Of a stretch of 64,000 nt of DNA, positions 40,897 to 50,636 are shown piece by piece. How positions within the stretch are numbered: the first letter of the stretch is position 1; each line of letters begins with the position of its first letter. Under the pieces are notes generated by a model, which saw only the letters and a program-made list of their open reading frames with translations, was not told the DNA's origin and did not search any database. This DNA comes from Clostridium sp. NkU-1 (GTDB lineage Bacteria; Bacillota_A; Clostridia; Lachnospirales; Lachnospiraceae), in NCBI GenBank assembly GCA_001312405.1, contig BBDR01000009.1, positions 112,788-176,787 of the forward strand, given 5' to 3'. The position numbers and the translations under genes were made by a program.

Positions 40897-41222
40897 CAAA
40901 TAAATGAATGAATTTACTAAAAAAAGGAACGATTTATCTAATTGTTGTGAAGAAATCTGGATTCTAGTATTATTTTTAGCATTTTCTTAACGGCATTCTT
41001 TGTTTTTGTTCCTGTTCCTGCAATTATAACCGTGTCTGCGAATCTCTAATAATGATGATATTCGGGTTTTACAGGATTATTATCGGCAATATTAGTAATT
41101 TTATTATTTCTTTCCAGACATAGTATCCTGGGAGACATAGCATATTTTGCTATCCTGCAATAGCCTTTAGTGAAATGCACGAAAGAATCATTTTGTCAGT
41201 ATTTTAACAAAGTAATAAAACA
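40897..41222. other. Non-coding gap between hppA and the amidase gene
   Basis: AT-rich; I see no ORF, RNA gene or repeat here. Confidence 0.5.
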
Positions 41223-41274
41223 GCGCAAAAAAAGCCCATGTCCTCATGGATGAAGACGTGGGCTTTCTTTTGCG
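41223..41274. terminator. Terminator of the amidase gene
   Basis: GCGCAAAAAAAGCCCATGTC pairs with GACGTGGGCTTTCTTTTGCGC; long stem with A/T tails usable in both directions. Confidence 0.75.
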
Positions 41275-41339
41275 CTGAAGCTTTTATGGGCAGGATGCCT
41301 GCTGTGTTCTTTCTCCGGCAAGGCATTAACCGGCAGATA

Positions 41340-42287
41340 TTAATTCACGCCCGGTCCTTTGCTTTCAGATACAGGGGGAGGGGCAACAGTCCCTTCATTC
41401 TGGTTGCTGGCACCCTGAGCTGCCTGAGCGGTCTGAGTTGTCTGGACAAATTTAGATTTTCCCGCTTTTTGCAGATATTCCATGATTCCTTTTGCATCTG
41501 CCTCTCCCAATGCCTTATACTGTTCCTCTGTTGACAGAAAAAGGGTCAAGTCGCTGGTGTGGTTTAAAAAGCCGTGCTCAATGATAAAGCCTCGGATTCC
41601 ATACATCTGGGAATAACGGGGAATTGCATAGTAATCGGCCTGGCTTCCGTCGGGAAATAAAGTTCCGTTCTCTGAATCCCGGAGGATCAGTCCCCGGTTG
41701 TGCAGCCCCAGAGTGTTTAACTGCTTTAAAATGGTATTGGCGGCTTCCTGGGACTGGATGGCCAAATCATTGTTATAGCGGCCGGTCCTGGGAGCCATGG
41801 AGCTGACTCCATAAGCATTTTTCACCGTACCGTTTCCCAATGCCGAGTCTATGTGCTGGCTTACAAAAAGGTCCGCATGCACGGAGGCGGCAAAAGAAGC
41901 CCGCTGATCCAGGGGGACGGTAGTTTCCGCACTGTCCTTTGTTAAATAAACCGTATAGTTGGAAAACTGCTCCAGATACTGTTTTGTATAAGTGGCGATC
42001 TTCATGGTGATTTCATCTTCATAGTAGGTGATTCCGTTATATTCAAAGTGGCAGCCGGAATAATGTCCGCCTGTCTTGCCGTGGCCCGGGTCCAGGACTA
42101 CGATAAAGTTGGAGCTGTTTTGCATGCCCGGTCCGATTTCAGGCGTTACTGTTTTGGTTACCGGAGGAGCAAAGGCTGGCCCGGTTTCTTCTTCTGCCCA
42201 TGAGACGGAAGAGGAGGCGGTGGAAATAAGAACGGCAAGTAAAAGGGCCTTGGCGGCTGCTGGTATTAAGTTCTTTAATTGAGTCAT
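41340..42287 (-). CDS. N-acetylmuramoyl-L-alanine amidase (Amidase_3), secreted
   Basis: 315 residues, intact. Signal peptide (about residues 1-31, ending SVSWA), then an Amidase_3 zinc domain: VLDPGHGKTGG (His ligand), EDEITMKIATYTKQYLE (Glu ligand), FVSQHIDSA (His ligand) and IRGFIIEHGFLNH (catalytic Glu). A low-complexity Gln/Thr/Pro-rich tail follows residue 275. Cleaves the glycan-peptide bond of peptidoglycan. Confidence 0.93.
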   Translation of the reverse strand: MTQLKNLIPAAAKALLLAVLISTASSSVSWAEEETGPAFAPPVTKTVTPEIGPGMQNSSNFIVVLDPGHGKTGGHYSGCHFEYNGITYYEDEITMKIATYTKQYLEQFSNYTVYLTKDSAETTVPLDQRASFAASVHADLFVSQHIDSALGNGTVKNAYGVSSMAPRTGRYNNDLAIQSQEAANTILKQLNTLGLHNRGLILRDSENGTLFPDGSQADYYAIPRYSQMYGIRGFIIEHGFLNHTSDLTLFLSTEEQYKALGEADAKGIMEYLQKAGKSKFVQTTQTAQAAQGASNQNEGTVAPPPVSESKGPGVN

Positions 42288-42426
42288 GATCGATCCTCCA
42301 GAATAATGCGTTTTGCATTATATTATACCACTATTTGGCAGATTCTGTAAATGGCATTCTATGAATTTGTCTCTTGTTGTGGTAAAATGTACCGATATAG
42401 AAATAACTGAAAAAGGAGACTGAAAT

Positions 42427-43389
42427 ATGAAGTATTATTTTGCCCCCATGGAAGGGATCACCGGCTATATTTACCGGAACGCTCACCACAAGTTTTTTTA
42501 AGCAGGTAGATGTGTATTTTACTCCTTTTATCGTGCCCACCCAGAACCGGAAATTTACCTCCAGGGAAAAAAATGATTTTCTGCCGGAGCATAATGTGGG
42601 ATTGCATGTGATTCCTCAGATTCTCACCAATAAGGGGGAAGATTTTATATGGGCGGCAAAGGAATTAAAACAATTTGGATATGAAGAGGTGAATCTAAAT
42701 CTGGGCTGTCCCTCTCCAACGGTGGTTTCCAAGGGAAGAGGATCCGGCTTTCTTGGAGAACCGGAGCTGCTTACGATATTCTTTGATCAGATTTTTTCTT
42801 CATTGGACATGAAGATCTCTGTAAAAACCAGGATCGGAAAGGACAGCCCTGAAGAATTCGGAAGGCTTATGGAGATTTATAATAAATATCCCATAGAGGA
42901 ACTGATCATCCATCCCCGTATCCAGAAGGACTATTACAGGAATGAGCCTGATTGGAAAGTATGAAGGAAGCGGTCTCTTTAAGCAATAATCCCTTGTGCT
43001 ACAACGGAAACCTGTTTTCGGCAGAAGATTATAAGAAATTCACTGCTGCCTTTCCTTCCATAGATTGTGTCATGCTTGGAAGGGGAATGGTGGCAAATCC
43101 CGGTCTGGCAGGGGAAATGAAGAGCGGGGAGAAAATGGAAAAGAGGCAGCTAAAAGCCTTTCATGACGAAGTTCTCAAAGGATACGAAGAGATCATATCC
43201 GGGGACCGCAACGTCCTGTTTAAGATGAAGGAGTTATGGGCTTATATGATTCAGATGTTTGACGGAGGCGAAAAACATGGCAAAAAGATCCGGAAGTCCC
43301 AGCACCTAGCAGATTACAGGGCAGTGGTTGACAGCCTGTTTGGAGAACTGGATTTAAAAGAATCCGGAGGAACATTTGGCGGAGAATAA
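42427..43389 (+). CDS. tRNA-dihydrouridine synthase (two indels)
   Basis: FMN enzyme reducing uridines in tRNA. YYFAPMEGITGYIYRNAHHKFF start, NLNLGCPSPTVVSKGRGSG with the catalytic Cys replaced in context by GCPSP, VKTRIG, HPRIQKDYY, and LGRGMVANPGL. The T7 run 42493-42499 should be T6, and one T is missing near 42954 (EPDLESMKEAV). About 320 residues. It belongs to the Dus family; the substrate position is not certain. Confidence 0.9.
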
Positions 43390-43520
43390 GACCACCTTAG
43401 CGGCCCTGCTGGGTTCGGCCCACAAAAATCATGGGCCGGAAAACCTTGGGAAGCCATTTATTCGCGGCGCCAGATAAAAATTTTTAGGCCTTTTTATCTA
43501 TGATGTTCCTATTAATGATA

Positions 43521-43561
43521 ACGCTTGAAATCTTACGTTGTAAGACTTCAGGCGTTTTTTT
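43521..43561 (+). terminator. Terminator upstream of the third dispersed repeat
   Basis: ACGCTTGAAATCTTAC, loop GTT, GTAAGACTTCAGGCGT, then T7. Confidence 0.85.
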
Positions 43562-43776
43562 AACTGAATCAAGTAAGTCTCCCACTTCAAATGCGAAAAG
43601 CACTAAGTGGCGGGAGGGGACTTACTTGCGTCAGGTGAAGTATCATCATTTTGCCGCTTTGCGACAAGAAACAAGCGCTCCACCTGACAGGCGGCGGTAG
43701 CTGCTATTCAGTTATGTCCGGTGTAACGGGGCACGCTGTGAGCAAGTAGGGGCGAGGATTGGGAATATCCGTTTGA
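43552..43776 (+). repeat. Dispersed intergenic repeat, copy 3, with a structured insertion
   Basis: GCGTTTTTTTAACTGAATCA at the left and GAGGATTGGGAATATCCG at the right match the other copies, but about 170 extra bases separate them. The insert holds AAGTAAGTCTCCC pairing with the GGGAGGGGACTTACTT region (43574-43627) and GTCAGGTG pairing with CACCTGAC. No ORF with a ribosome site. This also covers the gene-free stretch before nrd. Confidence 0.6.
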
Positions 43777-43832
43777 CTAATTAATTTTGCAGCTTTTGTC
43801 TGGCAATAAGAAAAAAAAGAAGATCGTGTGAA

Positions 43833-43885
43833 AACGAATATTTTGTATCTCGGTGGTTGAAATTAACTATATGTTGTGGTATATT
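43833..43885 (+). promoter_or_regulatory. nrd promoter with paired NrdR-like boxes
   Basis: TTGAAA (43857-43862), 17-bp spacer, TATATT (43880-43885). Two imperfect matches to the NrdR box consensus (acaCWATATATWGtgt) lie at 43833-43848 (11 of 16) and 43864-43879 (12 of 16). Their starts are exactly 31 bp apart, the usual three-turn spacing. Confidence 0.6.
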
Positions 43886-43951
43886 TTTACATATGAGATT
43901 CAATAACAGTTATTGATACTAATATAAAATATGGAATGGCGGGAATTATAA

Positions 43952-46209
43952 ATGGATAAGACAGATGGAAAACAGGAGATTCTGGAATATTTTAAAGAGG
44001 TCAAGCCACTGGATGGAATTTTAGACGGAATCCGTAAGGATTGGGATTCCGCATCATATGACCTCTGTCACCTCTCCGTAAAATTCACAGGGTTCTGTAA
44101 GAAAAATATGAGCCTGGGGGAACGGTTTGAGGCGCTTATCCAGGCGGCAGTGGAGCTGACGACCCAAGAGGCGCCGGATTGGGAGTATATAGGAGCAAGG
44201 CTTCTTATGCTGCGCTTTGAAACCAGGCTAAAGGAAGAGCTGGACCGGAGGAAGATCGGAAGCTTTTACGATAAGATCTGTTTTCTGACAGAGGACGGGC
44301 TTTACGGGGATTACATTCTGAAGAATTACAAAAAAGAAGAAATTGACCGATATGAAGCGTATATGGATCAGAGCAGAAACCATCTGTTCAATTATTCCGG
44401 ACTTGAACTGCTGCTTAACCGGTACGTGATCCGCAGCCGCCAGAATGCACCTTTAGAGATGCCTCAGGAAATGTTTCTTGGAATTGCCATGCATCTTGCC
44501 ATGCTGGAAAAGGATGACCGGGACACCTGGGTAAAACGGTTTTATGATATGCTCAGTACGTTAAAGGTTACCATGCAACCCCCACCCTTTCAAACGCCAG
44601 AAAGCCTTACCATCAGCTTTCCTCCTGTTTTATTGATACGGTTCCGGACAGCCTGGATGGCATTTACCGGAGCATTGACAGCTTTGCAAAGGTCAGTAAG
44701 TTCGGGGGAGGCATGGGCCTTTATTTTGGAAAGGTCCGCGCCGCAGGGAGTGCGATCCGCGGCTTTAAGGGAGCTGCAGGAGGTGTGATCCGTTGGATCA
44801 AGCTGGCCAATGATACGGCTGTGGCAGTGGACCAGCTTGGAGTAAGGCAGGGAGCCGTGGCGGTTTACCTGGATGTCTGGCACAAGGACCTGCCGGAGTT
44901 TCTGACTCTCAGGACCAATAACGGAGACGACCGCATGAAGGCGCATGATGTTTTTCCGGCTGTCTGCTATCCCAGCCTGTTCTGGAAACAGGCAAAGGAG
45001 AACATAGAGGGAGACTGGTATTTAATGTGCCCTCATGAAATCCTGACAATAAAGGGCTGGGCATTGGAGGACTCTTATGGAGCCCAGTGGGAGGAACGTT
45101 ATCTGGACTGTGTTAATGACAGCCGTATCCACAAGCGGATCATTCCCATTAAAGATATTATCCGCCTGGTTTTAAAGAGTGCTGTAGAAACAGGAACGCC
45201 CTTTACCTTTAACCGGGATATTGTAAATGAAGCCAATCCCAACAGCCACAGCGGCATCATTTACTGCAGCAACCTGTGTACGGAAATTGCCCAGAACATG
45301 AGCGGAGTCGAGCAGGTTGACCAGCAGATACAGACAGTGGACGGGGAAACTGTGGTGGTTACCGTGACAAAGCCGGGAGACTTTGTTGTGTGTAACCTGG
45401 CCAGCCTTTCCCTGGGAAAGATTGATCTTAAGGAGACCGGGGAGCTGACGGAATTGACAAGAAGTGCTGTCCGGGCATTGGACAATGTAATTGATCTGAA
45501 TTTTTTTCCCTGTGCCCTATGCAAAAGTCACCAGCCTCCGCTACCGCCCGGTGGGACTGGGGGTAAGCGGATACCATCACATGCTGGCAAAAAATGGGAT
45601 CTCCTGGGAATCAGAGGAGCATCTTAAATTTGCTGACAAGGTATTTGAGGCCATCAATTACGCGGCAATTGAAGCAAGCTGTGATTTTGCCAGGGAAAAA
45701 GGGAGATATAACCTGTACGAAGGCAGCGAATGGCAGACAGGGGCATATTTTGACAAACGGGGATATTGCTCTGAGAAGTGGAATCGTCTTCGGGAAAAGG
45801 TGGCAGAAAACGGCATGAGAAACGGCTGGCTCATCGCCATTGCACCAACCAGCAGTACCAGCATGATCTCCGGAACCACGGCAGGGCTGGACCCAGTCAT
45901 GAACCGGTATTATCTGGAGGAAAAAAAAGAATGGCCTGGTACCCCGGGTGGCACCGGACTTATCACCGGAAACATTCTGGAAATATAAAAATGCCCATTA
46001 TATTGACCAGAGATGGTCTGTGCGGGCAGCGGGAGTCCGGCAGCGCCATGTGGACCAGGCCCAGAGCATGAATCTTTATATAACCAATGACTATACTTCG
46101 TCAGGTGCTGGGGCTTTATATCCTGGCCTGGGAACAGGGCGTAAAAACCATTTACTATATCCGTTCCAAAAGCCTGGAAGTGGATGAATGCGAGGCCTGC
46201 TCCAGCTAG
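43952..46209 (+). CDS. nrdA: Class I ribonucleoside-diphosphate reductase, large subunit (four indels)
   Basis: Makes deoxyribonucleotides. Catalytic region with [21 protein letters not shown] (first active-site Cys), [24 protein letters not shown] (radical-relay/active Cys region) and [14 protein letters not shown]-terminal redox pair in DECEACSS. Breaks: a G missing near 44575, T7 at 45501-45507 should be T6, A8 at 45921-45928 should be A7, and a base missing near 46099. Corrected length about 752 residues. No NrdI gene is visible nearby, which favours class Ia over Ib. Confidence 0.93.
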
Positions 46210-46273
46210 AGGCCGGTTCTGGTTAAACCGGACGGTTGACCATAATAAAACAGGAGAGTTTGGAGAGAGTGAT

Positions 46274-47316
46274 ATGGAACAATTAAAAAAAAGACCCCTT
46301 TTTCATCCGGATGGGGAGATTGAGGTAAGAAAACGGCGGATGATCAACGGCAACACCACAAACCTCAATGATTTTAACAATATGAAATACACCTGGGTAA
46401 GCGACTGGTACCGGCAGGCCATGAATAATTTCTGGATACCTGAAGAAATTAATTTAAGCAGGGACAGGAAGGATTATCCTTTATTAAGTCCTCAGGAGCG
46501 GAGAGCTTATGATAAGATATTATCCTTTCTGGTGTTTTTGGACAGCATCCAGACCGCTAATTTACCGGCCCTTGGAGAATATGTGACTGCCAATGAGATC
46601 AATCTCTGCCTTTCCATTCAAACCTTTCAGGAGCAGTACACAGCCAGAGCTACAGTTATATGCTGGATACCATCTGTGAACCTCAGACACGGAATGAGGT
46701 GCTCTATCAGTGGAAGAGCGACCCCCATCTTCTTGCCCGCAATACCTTTATCGGCGACCTGTACAATGAGTTTCAAAAGGACAAGAGCGCATTTGCTTTC
46801 ATGAAAGCGGTGGTGGCTAATTTTATTCTGGAAGGCGTGTATTTTTACAGTGGATTCATGTTCTTCTATAACCTGGGACGGAACCATAAAATGACCGGAT
46901 CCTCCCAGGAAATTCGTTACATCAACCGGGATGAGAACACTCATTTGTGGCTGTTCCGCAATATTATTCTGGAACTGGAAAAGGAAGAACCGGAGCTGTT
47001 TACCAGGGAACGGGTGGAGGTTTACCGGGACATGATCCGGGAAGGCTGCGAGCAGGAGATCGCCTGGGGCTGCTATGCCATCGGAGATGAAGTGCCCGGG
47101 CTTACAAGGGAAATGATCACGGACTATATCATGTATCTGGGAAACTTACGCTGTGCAAGCCTTGGCTGGGAGCGGATTTATGAGGGGCATGAGAGGGAGC
47201 CGGAAAGCATGACATGGGTCAATCAGTACAGCAACCCCAATTTGATTAAAACTGATTTTTTTGAAGCAAAAAGCACGGCCTATGCAAAAAGCAGCGCTCT
47301 GGTGGATGACCTGTAA
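46274..47316 (+). CDS. nrdB: Class I ribonucleotide reductase, small subunit (one indel)
   Basis: Diiron (or dimetal) radical-generating subunit. First metal-ligand Asp in FLVFLDSIQTANL; after correction of a missing G near 46632, EAVHSQSYSYML gives the Glu and His ligands and the radical Tyr four residues after His. Later ligands lie in NFILEGVYFYSGF and INRDENTHLWLF. About 347 residues. ATG at 46274 after a GGAGAGTTTGGAGAGAG stretch; 64 bp downstream of the large subunit. Confidence 0.94.
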
Positions 47317-47363
47317 CAGGTGAAATATGCTAAAAAAAAATAGATGAATTTCGATAATAATAA

Positions 47364-47392
47364 TTGTTTTTATTTTAACAACGTGTTATAAT
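47364..47392 (+). promoter_or_regulatory. Rex operator overlapping the NADH oxidase promoter
   Basis: TTGTTTTTATTTTAACAA at 47364-47381 fits the Rex consensus TTGTTAAN4TTAACAA: the right half is perfect, the left half has TTGTT. -35 TTGTTT (47364-47369), 17-bp spacer and TATAAT (47387-47392) overlap it, so Rex would repress when NADH is low. Confidence 0.75.
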
Positions 47393-47422
47393 TAAGAAAA
47401 ACAATTTTTAAGGAGGCTATTT

Positions 47423-48757
47423 ATGGAACGCATTGTGGTAATCGGCGCAAACCATGCCGGAACGGCAGCAATAAACACAATTTTAGATAATTATAAGGAC
47501 AAGAAAGTTATTATATTTGATTCCAATGACAACATCAGTTTTCTGGGCTGTGGTATGGCTCTTTGGATTGGGGACCAGATTCACTCCTCCGACGGCCTGT
47601 TTTATTGCAGCAAAGATATTTTTGAAAAAAAGGGCGCAAAGGTCTACATGGAAACTAAAGTTGAACGCATTGATTATGATAAAAAGACTGTCTTTGCTGT
47701 GGGAAAATATGGACAGAGATACCAGCAGGAGTACGATAAACTGATTCTTGCCACAGGTTCTCTTCCTATTTCTCCTGATATTGAAGGGAAAGAGCTGGAC
47801 AACGTTCAATTTGTAAAATTATTTCAGAATGCGAAAGAGGTCATTGACAAGCTGCATAACAGTGCCTTGAAAGATATTGTGGTAGTAGGAGCAGGGTATA
47901 TCGGCGTTGAACTGGCGGAAGCATTCCGCCGTGTGGGAAAGAATGTCACCCTGATCGACAATATGCACACCTGTCTGTCCAGCTATTATGATCAGGAGTT
48001 TTCAGATATCATGTCCGAGAACTTATCAAGCCATGGAATTCAGCTGGTTTATGATGAAATCGTGACCAGGCTTGAAGGAAACGGCAAGGTAGAAAAGGTG
48101 GTCACCGACAAAAAGGAATACCATGCTGATATGGTAATACTGGGCATCGGCTTTAAGCCTAACAATCAGTTAGGTAAAGAGGAGCTTGAACTGTTCCGCA
48201 ATGGGGCATTTCTGGTTGACAAACGGCAGCAGACCAGCCGCCCGGATGTATATGCGATCGGTGATTGTGCCACTGTTTTTGATAATTCCATCCAAAAGAC
48301 AAACTACATTGCTCTGGCTACCAATGCCGTTCGTTCCGGAATCGTGGCTGCCCATAACGTCTGCGGCACTCCCCTGGAATCTGTTGGCGTTCAGGGATCT
48401 AACGGAATCTGCATCTGGAATCTTAAAATGGTCTCTACAGGGATCAGCTATGCGAAAGCCAAAAAGCTGGGGTATGATGCGGCAGCAGCGGATTATGAGG
48501 ATACCCAAAAACCGGCGTTTATTGAGCATGACAATTACAAGGTAAAAATCAGGATTGTATATGATAAGAAGACCCGCATCATTCTGGGGGCACAATTATG
48601 CTCGGAATATGATGTCTCCATGGCAATACATATGTTCTCCCTTGCCATTCAGGAGCAGGTAACCATCGACCGGTTAAAACTGACGGACATTTTCTTCCTG
48701 CCTCATTTTAACCAGCCTTATAATTACTTTACAATGGCTGCACTGCAGGCGAAATAG
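47423..48757 (+). CDS. nox: NADH oxidase (FAD-dependent, water-forming type)
   Basis: 444 residues, intact, of the CoA-disulfide reductase/NADH oxidase/peroxidase family. FAD motif [12 protein letters not shown], redox Cys in [12 protein letters not shown] near residue 42, NAD motif [16 protein letters not shown] near residue 155, and second FAD motif [13 protein letters not shown]. The single active-site Cys-sulfenate environment suggests four-electron reduction of oxygen. Rex-regulated by its operator. Confidence 0.93.
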   Translation: MERIVVIGANHAGTAAINTILDNYKDKKVIIFDSNDNISFLGCGMALWIGDQIHSSDGLFYCSKDIFEKKGAKVYMETKVERIDYDKKTVFAVGKYGQRYQQEYDKLILATGSLPISPDIEGKELDNVQFVKLFQNAKEVIDKLHNSALKDIVVVGAGYIGVELAEAFRRVGKNVTLIDNMHTCLSSYYDQEFSDIMSENLSSHGIQLVYDEIVTRLEGNGKVEKVVTDKKEYHADMVILGIGFKPNNQLGKEELELFRNGAFLVDKRQQTSRPDVYAIGDCATVFDNSIQKTNYIALATNAVRSGIVAAHNVCGTPLESVGVQGSNGICIWNLKMVSTGISYAKAKKLGYDAAAADYEDTQKPAFIEHDNYKVKIRIVYDKKTRIILGAQLCSEYDVSMAIHMFSLAIQEQVTIDRLKLTDIFFLPHFNQPYNYFTMAALQAK

Positions 48758-48908
48758 GTTTTAACGGGCGTGTGCTTTTCCTGCTGTTAAAAACAGGTTT
48801 TCAGATGAGATGCCGGATAACAGAAGGAATTAAAAACCAAAAAAAGGAAAAAGGTGAATCAAGAGGCAGCGTTGCCACAAGGTAATAGCAGCAGGAAATG
48901 CACAGGTC

Positions 48909-48937
48909 TTGACAATTGATTTCATTCATGTTAGTAT
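48909..48937 (+). promoter_or_regulatory. Promoter of ssrA
   Basis: TTGACA, 17-bp spacer, TAGTAT, 29 bp upstream of the tmRNA 5' end. Confidence 0.7.
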
Positions 48938-48966
48938 GAGAATGCTCTCTAGAAGAGTACCAGTCA

Positions 48967-49306
48967 GGGGCAGTACTGGTTTCGACAGGGGCTATGCAGC
49001 TGGTGAAGCTATCCGCATGCGATGCGTTAAATGGCAAACCTAAATATAAACGCTAACAATAACGAATTAGCATTAGCTGCTTAATGCAGCTTGTCGGCCT
49101 TAAGGCACTCACACTTTAAGATCCCGGCATCGACTATGTGAGAAACGACGTATGCAAAGCTTTGAGCACGCGGTCGTAATATGAAGCTACTGAAGCTGTC
49201 AGGGTGTTAGTTCCCGGGCGGTGGAGGGAATGTCAATAAACTAACTATGATAGTAGAAGAACAGGGAATTGGTTTTTGGACACGGGTTCAACTCCCGTCT
49301 GCTCCA
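48967..49306 (+). ncRNA. ssrA: Transfer-messenger RNA (tmRNA)
   Basis: 5' end GGGGCAG pairs with CTGCTCC (49299-49305) as the tRNA-like acceptor stem; GGTTTCGACAGG and GGGTTCAACTCCC (T arm) are diagnostic. The tag frame starts with the resume codon GCA at 49034 and encodes ANLNINANNNELALAA, stop at 49082-49084. The ELALAA end is the proteolysis signal. The sequence following the discriminator A is CTCA, not CCA, at the prophage junction. Confidence 0.96.
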
Positions 49307-49320
49307 CTCAAAAAGTCTAG
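49281..49320. other. Probable prophage left attachment site (attL) within the ssrA 3' end
   Basis: Integrase lies immediately to the right, reading toward the tmRNA. The T-arm/acceptor 3' segment of tmRNA genes is a well-known tyrosine-integrase target. The exact core cannot be set without attR, which is off the window. Confidence 0.6.
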
Positions 49321-49340
49321 TATTTACTAGGCTTTTTATT
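49309..49340. terminator. Shared terminator of ssrA and the integrase gene
   Basis: AAAAAGTCTAGTA pairs with TACTAGGCTTTTT across a short loop; A/T tails on both sides. Confidence 0.75.
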
Positions 49341-50444
49341 TTTGTGTTGCATTTCGTGTTGCATGGTTTCAAAGTGCTGATTAATTTTATGATTTATTTT
49401 CTTAGATTCTTCCGTTATGGTACTTCTATATATTGTTTTCATTACATTATCTGTAGACCAGCCGCCGCGCTCAATTATATATTGATCCGGTACGCCAATG
49501 GCATGGAGGATTGAAGCTCCATAATGCCGCAGATCGTGAAAACGAAAGCGTGGAATATCTAACAACTTAATAGTGTCAATGAATCGTTTTGTAATGCTGT
49601 CAGGAGAAAGAGGGACAACTCTGTCATTGGAAGAATTATTCAAAACAATGTCAATGACGAATTTTGGAAATTCAATAGTTCGATATCCAGCCATTGTTTT
49701 TGGAGGCTTGATGTGCCACTGAGCATCATCACCTTTCACCATTGACTTTGTAACACTTATATTGCAACCATTTATATCTGACCTAGTTAAAGCACATATT
49801 TCGCCCCTTCTCATAGGGCCGAATGCGGCAAGGCAGATGGCTGTTTCCAAATGTGTTCCTTTGACGTATTCTAAGAGAGTTTTTACATCACTATCAGAGG
49901 GCGTATACAAGTTGGGTATGATAGCCTGAGGCATCGTAACCTCAGTTAATGTTTTTGAGCATTTAAACATAGTCAAAGTTGAAGTAAGCAGTCCAAATGC
50001 GTTACGAGTAGTTTTTGGGGAGTGGGAAACGGAAAAACTGTTTATCCATTTTTGAATCTGAACAACCGTTATTCTGGAAATCTGGAGTGCAATTAAAGGT
50101 GAATAGTAGCTTTTAATCATTCTTTTATATTCTCTGAGGGTACTGGGAGAGAGAACGTTGCTCTTTAAAGTACAATACTGCTCCAGAGCCTCTTGTAGAG
50201 TCATACCGGTTTTAACCCTTTTGTTTTGTTCTTTTGTATCCGCATACACGGCCGCTAAACGTTCAGCCTCACGACGGCCGGCCGGACTGGGATCGTCACT
50301 GGTGAAAGATTCATAAATCCGTTTTTGTTTCTGTTTCCCATTCTTTTCAAGTACGGGCTTTCCTGTTTCATCGAATACGGGTTCGCTGTGGCTGTATACC
50401 AGACATCTCCAGGATCCGGAGGGAAGTTTCTTTGCTTTTGCCAT
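49317..50444 (-). CDS. int: Phage tyrosine integrase
   Basis: About 375 residues, intact. AP2-like N-terminal arm-binding part (KLPSGSWRCLVYSH), SAM-like core-binding domain (residues about 75-160), and a catalytic domain with Arg in FGPMRRGEICALTRSD, HDLRHYGASIL (His-x-x-Arg) and nucleophile Tyr in MKTIYRS. Start ATG 50444 chosen for its GGAAATGATATT context; ATG 50477 is in frame. Its stop almost touches the tmRNA. Confidence 0.95.
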   Translation of the reverse strand: MAKAKKLPSGSWRCLVYSHSEPVFDETGKPVLEKNGKQKQKRIYESFTSDDPSPAGRREAERLAAVYADTKEQNKRVKTGMTLQEALEQYCTLKSNVLSPSTLREYKRMIKSYYSPLIALQISRITVVQIQKWINSFSVSHSPKTTRNAFGLLTSTLTMFKCSKTLTEVTMPQAIIPNLYTPSDSDVKTLLEYVKGTHLETAICLAAFGPMRRGEICALTRSDINGCNISVTKSMVKGDDAQWHIKPPKTMAGYRTIEFPKFVIDIVLNNSSNDRVVPLSPDSITKRFIDTIKLLDIPRFRFHDLRHYGASILHAIGVPDQYIIERGGWSTDNVMKTIYRSTITEESKKINHKINQHFETMQHEMQHKNKKPSKY

Positions 50445-50507
50445 AATATCATTTCCTTTCGTGAGTTGTGATGTCACAACTTATTTTTGGGTACAAAAAT
50501 ACGCCCC

Positions 50508-50536
50508 TTGCCAGGACGTTCCGAAAATGATATAAT
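50508..50536 (+). promoter_or_regulatory. Promoter of a candidate prophage small RNA
   Basis: TTGCCA, 17-bp spacer, TATAAT on the plus strand, pointing into a region with no plus-strand gene. Confidence 0.6.
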
Positions 50537-50542
50537 TCTATT

Positions 50543-50634
50543 GATCAGGTAGAATATATCTTTCCAGGATGTCTGGTAAGAGAAAATCTATGTGAAGCCG
50601 TTCGGTGTTACCAGCACCGGGCGGTTTTTTCATA
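50543..50634 (+). ncRNA. Candidate ~90-nt small RNA in the prophage lysogeny region
   Basis: Between two minus-strand genes, a plus-strand promoter is followed by a hairpin TCTTTCCAG-GATGT-CTGGTAAGA and then a terminator (CCGTTCGGTG pairing with CACCGGGCGG, then TTTTTT). The T run is on the plus strand, so this terminator does not serve the lipoprotein gene. No convincing ORF inside. Function unknown. Confidence 0.55.
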
Positions 50635-50636
50635 TA

